Part shown: piece by piece, positions 8,841 through 17,336 of the stretch
How the letters are laid out: each line of letters begins with the position of its first letter
Numbering within the stretch: position 1 is the stretch's first letter
Assembly: GCF_024172125.1 (NCBI RefSeq)
Contig: NZ_JAMZEA010000009.1
Location: 1 to 64,000, forward strand
DNA: 64,000 nt
Source: Actinomadura rupiterrae
Lineage (GTDB): Bacteria; Actinomycetota; Actinomycetes; Streptosporangiales; Streptosporangiaceae
Reading direction: 5' to 3'
Position numbers and translations under genes: made by a program
Notes under the pieces: model-generated
What the model was told of the DNA's origin: nothing
The model's database searches: none
Seen by the model: the letters and a program-made list of their open reading frames with translations, nothing else

Positions 8841-10003
8841 GCGGATCACCCCTGGCGGGGCGCGTCGCCGCGCTCTGCCTTGCCCTGGTTGCCGCTTCGG
8901 GGCTCGCGGCGTGCGGCGGCTCCGACCACCATGGTGGCGACCACGCCGGGCATGGCAGGGCCGCTCCGCCGATGCCGCCGCCGCCCTCGTCCAAGGAGAG
9001 CGCCAACGGCACCGACGTGTACGAGCACGACCGGCCCGGCATGCTCAGCCCCGCCGTGAAGGACATGCCAGCCCGCGTCTACGTCCCCGACACCAAGAGC
9101 GACGACGTGATCGTCCTGGACCAGAACACCTTCAAGCAGGTGGACCGGTTCAAGGTCGGCAGGCTGCCGCAGCACGTCGTCCCGTCCTGGGACCTGACGA
9201 CGCTCTGGGTCAATGACAACGACTCCAACGACCTCGTCCCGATCGACCCGCGTACGGGCAAGCACGGGAAACCCGTCCACGTGGACGATCCGTACAACCT
9301 CTACTTCACGCCGGACGGGAAATACGCGGTCGTCATGGCCGAGCGGAACGAGCGGATCGACTTCCGCGACGCGCACACCATGAAGCTGGTCAAGTCGGTG
9401 AAGGTGCCGTGCCGGGGCCCCAACCACGCGGACTTCTCGGCCTCGGGCGACTTCTTCCTCACCGCCTGCGAGTTCTCCGGCGACGTCCTGCGGATCGACA
9501 CCGCCGGGCAGCGCCTGACCGGCATGCTCTCGCTGACGCATCACGCGATGCCGCAGGACGTGAAACTGTCACCGGACGGTCGTACGTTCTACGTGGCGGA
9601 CATGGCGACGAACGGGGTGTGGGCCATCGACGCCCGGAGTTTCCGGAAAACCGGGTTCATCCCGACCGGAAAGGGCGCGCACGGCCTGTACGTCAGCAGG
9701 GACTCGAAAGTGCTGTACGTCTCGAACCGAGGGGAGGGGTCGGTCTCGCTGGTCGCGTTCGGCTCCGGCCGGGTCGAACGCACCTGGCGGCTGCCCGGCG
9801 GCGGCTCGCCCGACATGGGCGGCGTTTCCGCGGACGGGAGGGTGCTCTGGCTGTCAGGACGGTACGACGGGGTCGTCTACGCGATCTCGACCGTTGACGG
9901 GAGGATGATCCGAAAGATTAGGGTCGGTGCAGGACCGCACGGTTTGTGCGTCTATCCTCAGCCGGGCCGTTACTCCCTGGGGCACACGGGGGTACTGCGC
10001 TAG
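8837..10003 (+). CDS. YncE/YVTN-type beta-propeller lipoprotein
   Basis: The 388-residue precursor begins with a lipoprotein signal (RVAALCLALVAASGLAACGG), then a His-rich stretch HHGGDHAGHG that could bind metal. The rest is a seven-blade-like beta-propeller built of repeats such as ARVYVPDTKSDDVIVLD, DVKLSPDGRTFYVADMATNG and GLYVSRDSKVLYVSNRGEG. Such propellers act outside the membrane as binding scaffolds and are seldom enzymes. The ATG at 8837 overlaps the stop of the deacetylase-like gene, so the two are translated together and probably work together at the envelope. The propeller's binding partner cannot be read from the sequence. Confidence 0.88.
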   Translation: MSGSPLAGRVAALCLALVAASGLAACGGSDHHGGDHAGHGRAAPPMPPPPSSKESANGTDVYEHDRPGMLSPAVKDMPARVYVPDTKSDDVIVLDQNTFKQVDRFKVGRLPQHVVPSWDLTTLWVNDNDSNDLVPIDPRTGKHGKPVHVDDPYNLYFTPDGKYAVVMAERNERIDFRDAHTMKLVKSVKVPCRGPNHADFSASGDFFLTACEFSGDVLRIDTAGQRLTGMLSLTHHAMPQDVKLSPDGRTFYVADMATNGVWAIDARSFRKTGFIPTGKGAHGLYVSRDSKVLYVSNRGEGSVSLVAFGSGRVERTWRLPGGGSPDMGGVSADGRVLWLSGRYDGVVYAISTVDGRMIRKIRVGAGPHGLCVYPQPGRYSLGHTGVLR

Positions 10004-10029
10004 TCACAAAACGGGGATCGGGGATCGGC

Positions 10030-11238
10030 ATGATCGGGCCGCAGAACATTCTGGTGTTCCTGCTGTTGCTACTGGGATTCGTCGCGGCCACCTGGTGGCA
10101 GTACCGGACCGGCAACGTCGCGCTGCGCGTCGTCGCGGCGTTCTGCGCCTTCCTCACCGCCGCGCTGTTCGGGATCGCCGCCGTCAACCGCTACTACGGC
10201 TACTACCAGGGCTGGACCGACATCTACCGCGACGTGGCCGACGACTCCAGCGGCAACGGGCACGGCGTCCCCGAGGTGAAGGCCTTCAGCGCCGGGTTCC
10301 CCAACGCGCACGGGCAGACCGTGGCGGGCGGGCGGCTGGTGAACGTCCGGATGAACGGCCGCGCCAGCGGGCTGGTCCGCCAGGTGCTGGTCTACCTGCC
10401 GCCGCAGTACTTCGACCCGGCCTACTCCTCCTACCGGTTCCCGGCCGTGGAGCTGCTGCACGGCTCCCCCGGCACCCCCACCGACTGGACCCGGCACATC
10501 CCCGCTCCGCAGACGCTCGCGCTGGCCGTCCGGGAGCACCGCGCCGACCCGGCCGTGCTGGTCATGCCCGACATCAGCGGCGGGCGGCGGCTGTCCGGGC
10601 AGTGCCTGAACGCCAAGGACGGCCCGCAGGACGAGACGTTCCTCACCCGCGACGTCCCTGACTACGTCTCCGGGACGCTGCGGGTCCGGCCGCCCGGCGA
10701 CGGCTGGGGCCTGGCCGGGTACTCCGAGGGCGGCTACTGCGTGGCGAACCTCGCCCTCCGGCACACCCGCACCTACGGCGTGGCGGCCGTGCTGAGCGGC
10801 TACTTCCAGCCGCTGCCCACCAACCGGACCCCGGCGGGACGCCGCGACCCGTTCGCCGGCGACCAGAAGGCCCGCGACCAGAACACCCCGATGCGGGCGC
10901 TGGAGCGCATGTCCGCGGGCGCGCACCTGCCGCTGTTCTGGCTGGCCTCCGGCTCGGAGGCGGCGGGCGACACCACCGCGGCCCGCGGTTTCGTGGCGCT
11001 GCTGCGCGAGCACCGGCAGGTCGCGCCGCTCACGGTGCTGAAGGGCAGCGGCCACGACTTCCGGACGTGGCGCAACGCGCTGCGCCCGATGTTCCAGTGG
11101 ATGACCGAGCACCTCAAGGGCGGGACGGGCACCGGTCCCGCGCCGTCGCCGACCCGCCAGCCGCGCGCCGGCGGCGACCGCCTCACCGGCCAGACCCCCG
11201 CCACCCACCGCCCCCGCACCGCCCTTTCCCGCCACTGA
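10030..11238 (+). CDS. Membrane-anchored esterase, alpha/beta-hydrolase (esterase D/mycolyltransferase-like fold)
   Basis: The 402-residue protein opens with two hydrophobic segments (about residues 6-22 and 32-53) that anchor it in the membrane, with the catalytic domain outside. The nucleophile elbow is GYSEGG with Ser232. A late histidine in KGSGHDFRTWRNAL and an acid in the SGSEAAGD region complete a plausible triad. LLHGSPGTPTDW and YLPPQYFDP are typical of the secreted esterase family that includes esterase D and antigen-85-like proteins. A Pro/Thr/Arg-rich tail of about 35 residues follows. The ATG at 10030 is preceded by GGGGAT. The gene begins 26 bases after the propeller gene and completes a three-gene envelope operon. 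The substrate is unknown. Confidence 0.85.
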   Translation: MIGPQNILVFLLLLLGFVAATWWQYRTGNVALRVVAAFCAFLTAALFGIAAVNRYYGYYQGWTDIYRDVADDSSGNGHGVPEVKAFSAGFPNAHGQTVAGGRLVNVRMNGRASGLVRQVLVYLPPQYFDPAYSSYRFPAVELLHGSPGTPTDWTRHIPAPQTLALAVREHRADPAVLVMPDISGGRRLSGQCLNAKDGPQDETFLTRDVPDYVSGTLRVRPPGDGWGLAGYSEGGYCVANLALRHTRTYGVAAVLSGYFQPLPTNRTPAGRRDPFAGDQKARDQNTPMRALERMSAGAHLPLFWLASGSEAAGDTTAARGFVALLREHRQVAPLTVLKGSGHDFRTWRNALRPMFQWMTEHLKGGTGTGPAPSPTRQPRAGGDRLTGQTPATHRPRTALSRH

Positions 11239-11386
11239 TCCCCGGGTCCGGCCGTCGCTGACGCTGAGCCGCCGGTGTTCTTGACCTGCTGCTTTCCCTG
11301 ACCGGCGGCCTGTCCCGGCCGACCGCCGCCTCTGGCGCGGGCGGCCCTGACCGGCCGTGGGCCTTGCCTCAGCGCCGACCCTGGCG

Positions 11387-12721
11387 TCAGGGGCGGTGGA
11401 GGAGGTCGTCCAGGAGGTGGGACCAGAGCGGGCCGATGCGGTCCAGGCGGTAGGCGTCGGTGCTGGCGGGCGCGGCCTTGCCGAGCCGGTCGCGCAGGTC
11501 GCGGTCCGACAGGACGCGGTCGAGCGCGGAGGTGAGGGCGTCCACGTCGCGGGCCGGGACGAGCAGGCCGTCCACGCCGTCCTCGATCATCTCGGCGGGG
11601 CCGGCCGGGCAGTCGAACGCGACGACCGCGAGGCCCTTGCTCATCGCCTCCAGCAGCACCAGCGGCATGCCCTCCATCCGGGACGACAGCACGTAGACCG
11701 AGGCGTGCTCCAGCGCCTCGCCCATGTCGGTGCGCGGCAGCAGCTCGATCCGGTCGCCGACGTCCAGCTCGGCGATCTGCTTGCGGAGGCGTTCCTCACG
11801 GGCGCCGCCGCCGTGGATCCGCAACGTCCAGTCCGGGTACTTCTCCGCGAGCGGCGCGTACGCCTTGATCAGCAGGTCGAAGCCCTTCGCGCGGACGAAG
11901 CGCCCGGCGGCCAGCACGACCGGCTCGTCCCGCTGGGACGGGCCGCCACGCAGCTCGGTCAGCGCGTTCGGGATCGTGACGATCCGGACCGGCGTGCCCG
12001 CCAGGGCCTCGGCGAACCCGGCGCGGGAGGCGGCGGTGAGGGTGGTGAGCGCGGTCAGCCGCCCGTACCGCCGGACGATCTCGGCGCGCAGGGCGGGCCG
12101 GTATCCGGGCAGGTGGCGGTGGTCCTGCCCGATCGTGATGACGCCCTTCGGGGCCAGCTCGGCGAGCAGCAGGTTCAGCGACGGGCGCGTACCGACCAGC
12201 ACGTCGGCGGGCCGGGACCGGACGGCGCGGACGAGCCGCAGGTCCGTCCAGAGGTTCATGTCGCGGAAGGCGGCGTCCTCCAGCGGGGTCAGCACGCTCG
12301 GCAGGCGGCGCAGCACGCGGCGCGCCCAGCGCGCGACGGGCCCGCGCGGCGGGGTGAGCCGGTCGTCGGCGACGCTGACCCGGACGCCGTCAGGGACGGG
12401 GAAGAACGGGTCCTCCCGCCACCGGAGCACGCTGACGATCTCGACGTCGTGGTCCTCGGCGAGGTGAGCACAGGTGGTGAGGACGGTCCGGATCGTCCCG
12501 CCGGTGCCGTTGGCGTGCTGGAGCAGCACGCGCACGACGGGGCGTCCGGCGCGGGCGGGCGCGGGCCGTCCGCGCGCGGTCAGGCGCAGCAGCGCGAACG
12601 CCAGCCGCCGCAGGCCCCGGTGCGCGGCGCGCCCCGGATCCTTCAGCCGTGCCCTCAGCTTCCTGCGCCGCTTGGCGGCCCCGGCGCCCGCGGGCGCCTT
12701 CGCTGCCTGACGTGCCACCAT
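11387..12721 (-). CDS. Glycosyltransferase family 4
   Basis: The 444-residue protein has the GT-B layout. The N-terminal domain carries a Gly-rich loop (QHANGTGGTIRTVL, about residues 69-82). The C-terminal domain has AAGRFVRAKGFDLLIKAYAPL and the retaining-GT4 E-x7-E region SSRMEGMPLVLLEAMSKGLAVVAFD, which binds the nucleotide sugar. A basic N-terminal stretch (AKRRRKLRARLKDP) may contact the inner face of the membrane. Domain order matches enzymes such as TagE/PimA-like retaining transferases, but donor and acceptor cannot be assigned. It lies convergent to the esterase and upstream of nothing in its own direction, so it is probably a single gene. Start ATG 12721. Confidence 0.88.
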   Translation of the reverse strand: MVARQAAKAPAGAGAAKRRRKLRARLKDPGRAAHRGLRRLAFALLRLTARGRPAPARAGRPVVRVLLQHANGTGGTIRTVLTTCAHLAEDHDVEIVSVLRWREDPFFPVPDGVRVSVADDRLTPPRGPVARWARRVLRRLPSVLTPLEDAAFRDMNLWTDLRLVRAVRSRPADVLVGTRPSLNLLLAELAPKGVITIGQDHRHLPGYRPALRAEIVRRYGRLTALTTLTAASRAGFAEALAGTPVRIVTIPNALTELRGGPSQRDEPVVLAAGRFVRAKGFDLLIKAYAPLAEKYPDWTLRIHGGGAREERLRKQIAELDVGDRIELLPRTDMGEALEHASVYVLSSRMEGMPLVLLEAMSKGLAVVAFDCPAGPAEMIEDGVDGLLVPARDVDALTSALDRVLSDRDLRDRLGKAAPASTDAYRLDRIGPLWSHLLDDLLHRP

Positions 12722-12883
12722 CCGGACCCCCGGTTCCGGGCAGACTCAGTGCTCCCGCGCCCATCCTGGTCGACGGAACGGCCGAACCGAAGGGCTTTCC
12801 CGATCCTGGCGCGCCGAATCCGCGTGCGCCGACAGCGCCGTGTCCGCTTATACGGCGAATGCGGCGAAGAGTCGGCCCTCAGC

Positions 12884-14119
12884 TCAGCCGGTGGTGCTGA
12901 CCTCCTGGCCGAGCGCGCTGCCGCGCAGCCACTTGGCCCAGGACTGCTGGTAGAAGCCCCAGCCGTTGCTCCACGGCAGGTCCCGGTCGGTGCCGGTGAT
13001 GACCACCGGGTCGCCGCGGTAGGAGAAGCCGTAGTACCACTCGGCCTTCTCCGGCGGGGAGTTCACGCAGCCGTGGCTGACGTTCTCCTCGCCCTGCGCC
13101 CACACGGTGGAGGCCATCGAGTGGATGTACTCGCCGCTGTCGGAGATCCGGACCGCGAACGGGATGACCTCCTTGTAGCCCCCGTGCGCCTTGTCCTCCG
13201 GCTTCACGCCCATCCACTCGGACGTCATGATCGCCGGGTTCTCCTTGCCCATGGTCAGGTGGACGCCGCTGGTGGTCTGGTAGACGTCCACCCCGTCGCG
13301 GATCATCCCGCCGCGGCCGGCGCTGATGCCCCAGCCGTTGACCTTGACGCCGTTCTTCTTCACCACCAGGCGGTGCGTCTTGGTGTTCACGGTGACCATG
13401 TGCGCGTCACCGATCTTGAACGCGCGAGTGAAGTCGTCCACGCCGTAGGTGCGCTTGCCCGCCTTCACGCCGGACAGCCTCGCGGTGAAGGTGACCTTCT
13501 GGTTGGCCTGCCAGTACTGGCCGTTCTTGGTGCGGAAGGTGACGTGCGAGTCGTCGATCCACTTCCACGCGCCGACGGCCGGCTTCTCGGACCGGACCTG
13601 GAGCGACTTCTCCACGGCCTTGCGGTCGTCCACGTCCCGGTTGAAGGTCACCATGATCGGCATGCCGATGCCGACCTTCTCCCCCGAGTTCGGGGTGACG
13701 TCGGTGATCTCCAGTTCGCTGCCGGCCTTGACGGTGCCGAACGCGCTGCTGGCGGTCGCGGTCTTGCCCTTGGGGCTGCGCGCCGACGCCTGCACCTGGT
13801 ACTGGCTGCCGGGCCGCAGCGTGCGGGACTGCCAGGTGGTCTTGTCCGCCGACATCTCGCCCTCGACGGGCTTGCCCTTGCGGGTGACCACGACCTGGTC
13901 CAGCGTGCCGCCGGCGACCTTGACGACCACGCCCGCCTCCGGCGCGGCCTTGCCGTCGCCGTTGCCCGGTGTGATGGTCAGCTGCGGCGACCCCGCCTCG
14001 GCCTTGCCGTCCACGTTCGTGCCGCTGTGCTTCTCGCCGCCGCCGCACGCCGCCAGCGCCAGCGCCATCGCGGTCAGCCCCGCGCCCGTCCGCACCCCCG
14101 CGGTGAGCGTCCGCCCCAC
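12884..14119 (-). CDS. L,D-transpeptidase lipoprotein (first of a tandem pair)
   Basis: This enzyme makes 3-3 cross-links in peptidoglycan. After a lipoprotein signal ending ALALAACGGG come two Ig-like domains (segments ITPGNGDGKAAPEAGVVVKV and ITDVTPNSGEKVGIGMPIMVTF) and the YkuD catalytic domain with the signature IHSMASTVW...SHGCVN, catalytic Cys351. A C-terminal extension with Trp residues follows. This layout is that of mycobacterial LdtMt2. I prefer the GTG at 14119 (VGRTLTAGV) because GGAGG lies 5 bases upstream. The ATG at 14131 contains that same GGAGG within its own codons and would leave acidic residues ahead of the signal. That start gives 411 residues. Its closest neighbour is a paralogue upstream in the same direction. 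Confidence 0.93.
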   Translation of the reverse strand: MGRTLTAGVRTGAGLTAMALALAACGGGEKHSGTNVDGKAEAGSPQLTITPGNGDGKAAPEAGVVVKVAGGTLDQVVVTRKGKPVEGEMSADKTTWQSRTLRPGSQYQVQASARSPKGKTATASSAFGTVKAGSELEITDVTPNSGEKVGIGMPIMVTFNRDVDDRKAVEKSLQVRSEKPAVGAWKWIDDSHVTFRTKNGQYWQANQKVTFTARLSGVKAGKRTYGVDDFTRAFKIGDAHMVTVNTKTHRLVVKKNGVKVNGWGISAGRGGMIRDGVDVYQTTSGVHLTMGKENPAIMTSEWMGVKPEDKAHGGYKEVIPFAVRISDSGEYIHSMASTVWAQGEENVSHGCVNSPPEKAEWYYGFSYRGDPVVITGTDRDLPWSNGWGFYQQSWAKWLRGSALGQEVSTTG

Positions 14120-14238
14120 GTCAACCTCCATGCCCCGCCGTATGGGCCAGACATTAGCGACAAATGTGGTTGCCGTGGGGCCTGAGATGGGCATCTCCGG
14201 CGTCCGAGATCAAAGCGTTGCCAACCCGGCCGACCGGG

Positions 14239-15426
14239 TCAGGCGAGCGCGCTGCCCTGCTTCCAGGTGTCGAAGGGCATCTGCCAGAAGCTCCAGCCGT
14301 TGTCCCACTCGACCTTGCGGGTGCTGCCGGTCAGGTTGAGGACGTCGCCGCGCTGGGCGTGGTCGTAGTACCAGCGCGCGTTGGCCGGGCTGAGGTTCAG
14401 GCAGCCGTGGCTGGTGTTGGCCGAGCCCTGGATGCCGACGTTCCACGGCGCCGAGTGGGTGTACTCGCCGCTGTTGGAGAACCGGACGGCCCAGTCGACG
14501 TCGGTCTTGTAGTAGCCGGGGTCGCCGGGCTTGCGTCCCGGGGACACCATCGTCACGTGGCTCTCGCGCTCCATCAGCAGGTGCGCGCCGCTGGTGGTGG
14601 TGTACTCGCGGGTGGTGCCGTTACCCGCGCTGAACGGGATGCGGCGCACCTTCCGGCCGTCCCGGTAGACGGTCATCTCGTGCTCGGAGATGTCGCCCTT
14701 GGTGATCTGCTCCGCGCCGACCTGCATGGTGGCCGCGGAGTCCTTGGCGCCGTAGACGCCGTTGCCCGCGTCGACCCCGGCCAGCCTGGCGTCGATCTTC
14801 ACGGTCTGGTGCGGTGCCCAGTAGGTCCTGGTGCGGTAGACGGCCTGGCTGTCGCCGATCCAGCGCCAGGCGCCCTCGACGGGCTTCTCCGGGGTGACGG
14901 TCAGCGTGCGCTCGACGGCGGCCTTGGCGGCCTTGCCGGTGACGGCGCGGTTGAAGCGGACGAAGATCGGCATGCCCACGCCGACCTTCTCACCGGACCG
15001 GTTGGGCGTGATGTCCACGACCTTCAGCGTCTTGGACGGCTTGAGCGTGCTGAACCGGCTGGTGAACGTGACGGGCTTGCCGTTCCGCTTGCCCTGGGCG
15101 GTGACGGTGTAGTCGGTGCCCGGGATGAGCGTCCGGGACGAGCGCCAGCTCTTGCGATCGGCCGAGACCTGCCCCTCGACGGCCTTGCCGCCGCCCTGCA
15201 GCGTCACGGCGTCCAGCGTCCCGGCGGAGGTCTTCACCTCGACCGTCCCGTCCGGCTTCACGGCGGTCGCGCCGTTCGCCGGGGTGACGGTCACCGGGTT
15301 GGACGACTCGGCGGCCAGCTCGCCGCGCGCGGTCCCCCCGCCACCGCCGCTGCCGCCGCACGCCGACACCAGGACGAGCACCGCCCCCGCCCCCGCGGCG
15401 GCCATGCCGAGACGCCCGTTCGCCAT
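14239..15426 (-). CDS. L,D-transpeptidase lipoprotein (second of a tandem pair)
   Basis: The 395-residue precursor starts at ATG 15426 after a GGGGGG ribosome site. The signal is MANGRLGMAAAGAGAVLVLVSACGG, with lipobox LVSAC. Two Ig-like domains (VTPANGATAVKPDGTVEVKT and VDITPNRSGEKVGVGMPIFV) precede the YkuD domain with motif SHGCLNLS, catalytic Cys342. Domain order and length are the same as the gene just downstream, and many segments align, so the pair arose by tandem duplication. The two differ around the active site (CLNLSPANARWYY against CVNSPPEKAEWYY) and in the first Ig domain, which suggests divided roles, for example division against elongation or stress. The gap to the paralogue is 119 bases, so an operon is possible. 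Confidence 0.93.
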   Translation of the reverse strand: MANGRLGMAAAGAGAVLVLVSACGGSGGGGGTARGELAAESSNPVTVTPANGATAVKPDGTVEVKTSAGTLDAVTLQGGGKAVEGQVSADRKSWRSSRTLIPGTDYTVTAQGKRNGKPVTFTSRFSTLKPSKTLKVVDITPNRSGEKVGVGMPIFVRFNRAVTGKAAKAAVERTLTVTPEKPVEGAWRWIGDSQAVYRTRTYWAPHQTVKIDARLAGVDAGNGVYGAKDSAATMQVGAEQITKGDISEHEMTVYRDGRKVRRIPFSAGNGTTREYTTTSGAHLLMERESHVTMVSPGRKPGDPGYYKTDVDWAVRFSNSGEYTHSAPWNVGIQGSANTSHGCLNLSPANARWYYDHAQRGDVLNLTGSTRKVEWDNGWSFWQMPFDTWKQGSALA

Positions 15427-15580
15427 GAATTCCCCCCGAATCCCCCAGATGGCATACGAAGGACAAATCTAGACGATTTTGGGACATGCCTGGAACCGCT
15501 TTACGGGCCGCCCGACTCCCCCTCGCCGCCACCGCGCGCCCCTGCCGCAGGCGGCACCTGGACCGATCCGGTCGTCCCCC

Positions 15581-15609
15581 TTGACCCGTATTGGACCCCT
15601 CGTTAATAG
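15581..15609 (+). promoter_or_regulatory. Sigma-70-type promoter for the SCP2 gene
   Basis: TTGACC (15581-15586) and TAATAG (15604-15609) are separated by 17 bases, close to the housekeeping-sigma consensus. A start site near 15616 would give a leader of about 25 bases carrying the AGGAGG ribosome site before ATG 15641. Confidence 0.7.
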
Positions 15610-15640
15610 TGCGGGGACCAGGTCTCACCGAGGAGGCGCC

Positions 15641-16111
15641 ATGGGTGTGCAGATCCCGTCCGACGCTGACGGCTTCAAGCAGATGCTGGAGGCGGTGAGC
15701 ACCCCGGCCGAGCTGCGGGAGCTGCTGCACGCCGACGGCGTCGACGACAAGGTGGTCGCCGAGTTCGTCCGGGCCGCCGGGGTGGACGACGTGCTCGACC
15801 GCATCTTCGGCCTCATGGGCGGCCGGTTCGTCCCGGAGAAGGCGGGCGACGGCGCCGGCAGCGTCCAGTGGAACGTCAAGACCCCCGACGGCCCGCGCAC
15901 CTACCACCTCGACATCGCCGGCGGCCGCGCGACCGGCGGCCGCGGCGCCCCGGCCAAGCCCACCGTCACCCTCGGCGTCTCCCTGATCAGCCTGCTGCGC
16001 CTGTGCACCGGCGAGCTCAACGGCGTCACCGGCGTGATGACCGGCAAGATCAAGATCTCCGGCGACCTGATGTTCGGCGCCAAGATGCAGGGCTGGTTCG
16101 ACTACTCCTGA
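15641..16111 (+). CDS. SCP2 sterol-binding domain protein
   Basis: The 156-residue protein is a single SCP2-like domain, a lipid-binding fold. It begins with a helical segment (SDADGFKQMLEAVSTPAELRELLHADG) and has the typical later block PTVTLGVSLISLLRLCTGELNGVTGVMTGKIKISGDLMFGAKMQGWF, which lines the ligand tunnel. The ATG at 15641 has AGGAGG at ideal distance and a well-formed promoter upstream. The ligand is unknown; in bacteria such proteins probably bind acyl chains or fatty acyl-CoA in the cytoplasm. It is transcribed alone and is convergent with a LysR gene. Confidence 0.9.
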   Translation: MGVQIPSDADGFKQMLEAVSTPAELRELLHADGVDDKVVAEFVRAAGVDDVLDRIFGLMGGRFVPEKAGDGAGSVQWNVKTPDGPRTYHLDIAGGRATGGRGAPAKPTVTLGVSLISLLRLCTGELNGVTGVMTGKIKISGDLMFGAKMQGWFDYS

Positions 16112-16244
16112 CCGGCGCCTGCGCACCCGCCGCCCGCCGCCTGCCGCCGGCGCCAGGCCCCGGGGGCACGTTCGGGGCATCTCGAACGCAGCCGCAGGGT
16201 CTTCGCCGGGCGCGGTCACGCCCGGGCGATCCGACCCGGGCGGG

Positions 16245-17171
16245 TCAGGTGTCGGGGAGGGCGGGGGTCGCGTGGCGGGCGGCGGCGTAGAGGGTGCGGA
16301 GGGTGACGGCGACGGCGGGGCGGCGGACGCTGGCGGCGCGGGTGACGGCGTAGACCTCGCGGGCCAGCGTGCAGCCGGGGATGCGGCGGACGGCGAGGCC
16401 GCGGTTCTCGGCGGCCAGGGCGAGCGCGGGGACGGCGGTGATGCCGAGGCCGCGCTCGACCAGGCTGAGGATGGTGTGCAGGCCCTCGAACTCCCACGGG
16501 ACCGGGCCGGTGCCGCCGACGTCGGCGAGCAGCCGGTCCACGGCCTGGCGGGACGGCTCGCCGGGCGGGGCCGCCATCCACGGCTCGTCGCGCAGCCTGC
16601 GCAGGTCCACCGGGCGCTCCGGGTCGGACAGCTCGTGGCCCGCCGGGACGACCAGCACCAGCGGGTCGCGGCGCAGCCGGAAGACCTCCAGGGACGCGGG
16701 GGCCTGGTCGGGCAGCGAGCCGGTCCAGTCGTCCACCAGGGCGATGTCGACCTCCCCGCCGCGGACCTGGTTGACACCGTTGCCGAGGCGGGTCTGGCGT
16801 AGCACGAAGGTGAGGCCGGGGTACTCGGCGAGGCCGTGCGCCAGGGCCGGGGCGAAGGCCACGGCGGCGGTCGGGAACGCGGTCACCGCGATCCGGCCCA
16901 TGGGCGCGCCGGCCTGGGCGGACAGTTCGGCCTCGGCCACTTCCACGAGTCCGAGGATCTCCTCGGCGCGGGCGGCGAGGCGGCGTCCGGCATCGGTCAG
17001 CTCGGCGCTGCGGGCGGTGCGGTCGAGCAGCGGGACGCCCGCCTCGCGCTCCAGCGCGGCCAGCTGCTGGGAGACCGCGGAGGCGGTGTAGTCGAGGGCC
17101 GCGGCGGTCGCGGCGATGCTGCCGCGGCGGGCGAACTCGGCCAGCAGTTTCAGTCGGCGGACTTCGAGCAT
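16245..17171 (-). CDS. LysR-family transcriptional regulator
   Basis: The 308-residue protein has an N-terminal winged helix-turn-helix (LKLLAEFARRGSIAATAAALDYTASAVSQQLAALEREAG, about residues 8-46) and a LysR substrate-binding domain (from about residue 90) that senses a small effector. The start is ATG 17171 rather than the in-frame GTG two codons upstream, because a TAAGAT -10 element ends 6 bases before the ATG, which would put the GTG outside a leaderless transcript. It is divergent from an aminotransferase gene across 165 bases, the usual arrangement for a LysR protein controlling its neighbour and itself. The effector may be an amino acid, but that is inference. Confidence 0.92.
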   Translation of the reverse strand: MLEVRRLKLLAEFARRGSIAATAAALDYTASAVSQQLAALEREAGVPLLDRTARSAELTDAGRRLAARAEEILGLVEVAEAELSAQAGAPMGRIAVTAFPTAAVAFAPALAHGLAEYPGLTFVLRQTRLGNGVNQVRGGEVDIALVDDWTGSLPDQAPASLEVFRLRRDPLVLVVPAGHELSDPERPVDLRRLRDEPWMAAPPGEPSRQAVDRLLADVGGTGPVPWEFEGLHTILSLVERGLGITAVPALALAAENRGLAVRRIPGCTLAREVYAVTRAASVRRPAVAVTLRTLYAAARHATPALPDT

Positions 17172-17177
17172 AAGCAC

Positions 17178-17183
17178 ATCTTA
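17178..17183 (-). promoter_or_regulatory. Putative leaderless -10 element for the LysR gene
   Basis: Read on the minus strand, TAAGAT matches TANNNT and ends 6 bases before ATG 17171. There is no ribosome site. It lies where an autoregulatory LysR protein would bind. Confidence 0.4.
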
Positions 17184-17336
17184 CGGTGAGCATCGTCGAG
17201 AGGCGCTTGTGGTGATGCTCTGGACGAGCAAGCATGGAGTCGAACCCGGCCGGGTCACTCCCGGGGGTCGCGCCTTCACTCCGCGCATCCCCGCCGAGCA
17301 CTAACCGAAATCCACTCACTCCGCCCAGGAGCGTTG

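Noticed and set aside
11357..14185. A 942-codon plus-strand frame opposite the glycosyltransferase and transpeptidase
   Set aside because: Antisense shadow with His/Arg/Gly-rich nonsense composition; the real genes lie on the other strand with clear motifs.
17172..17177. GTG start for the LysR gene two codons upstream
   Set aside because: The -10-like TAAGAT would leave the GTG outside the transcript; ATG 17171 fits better.
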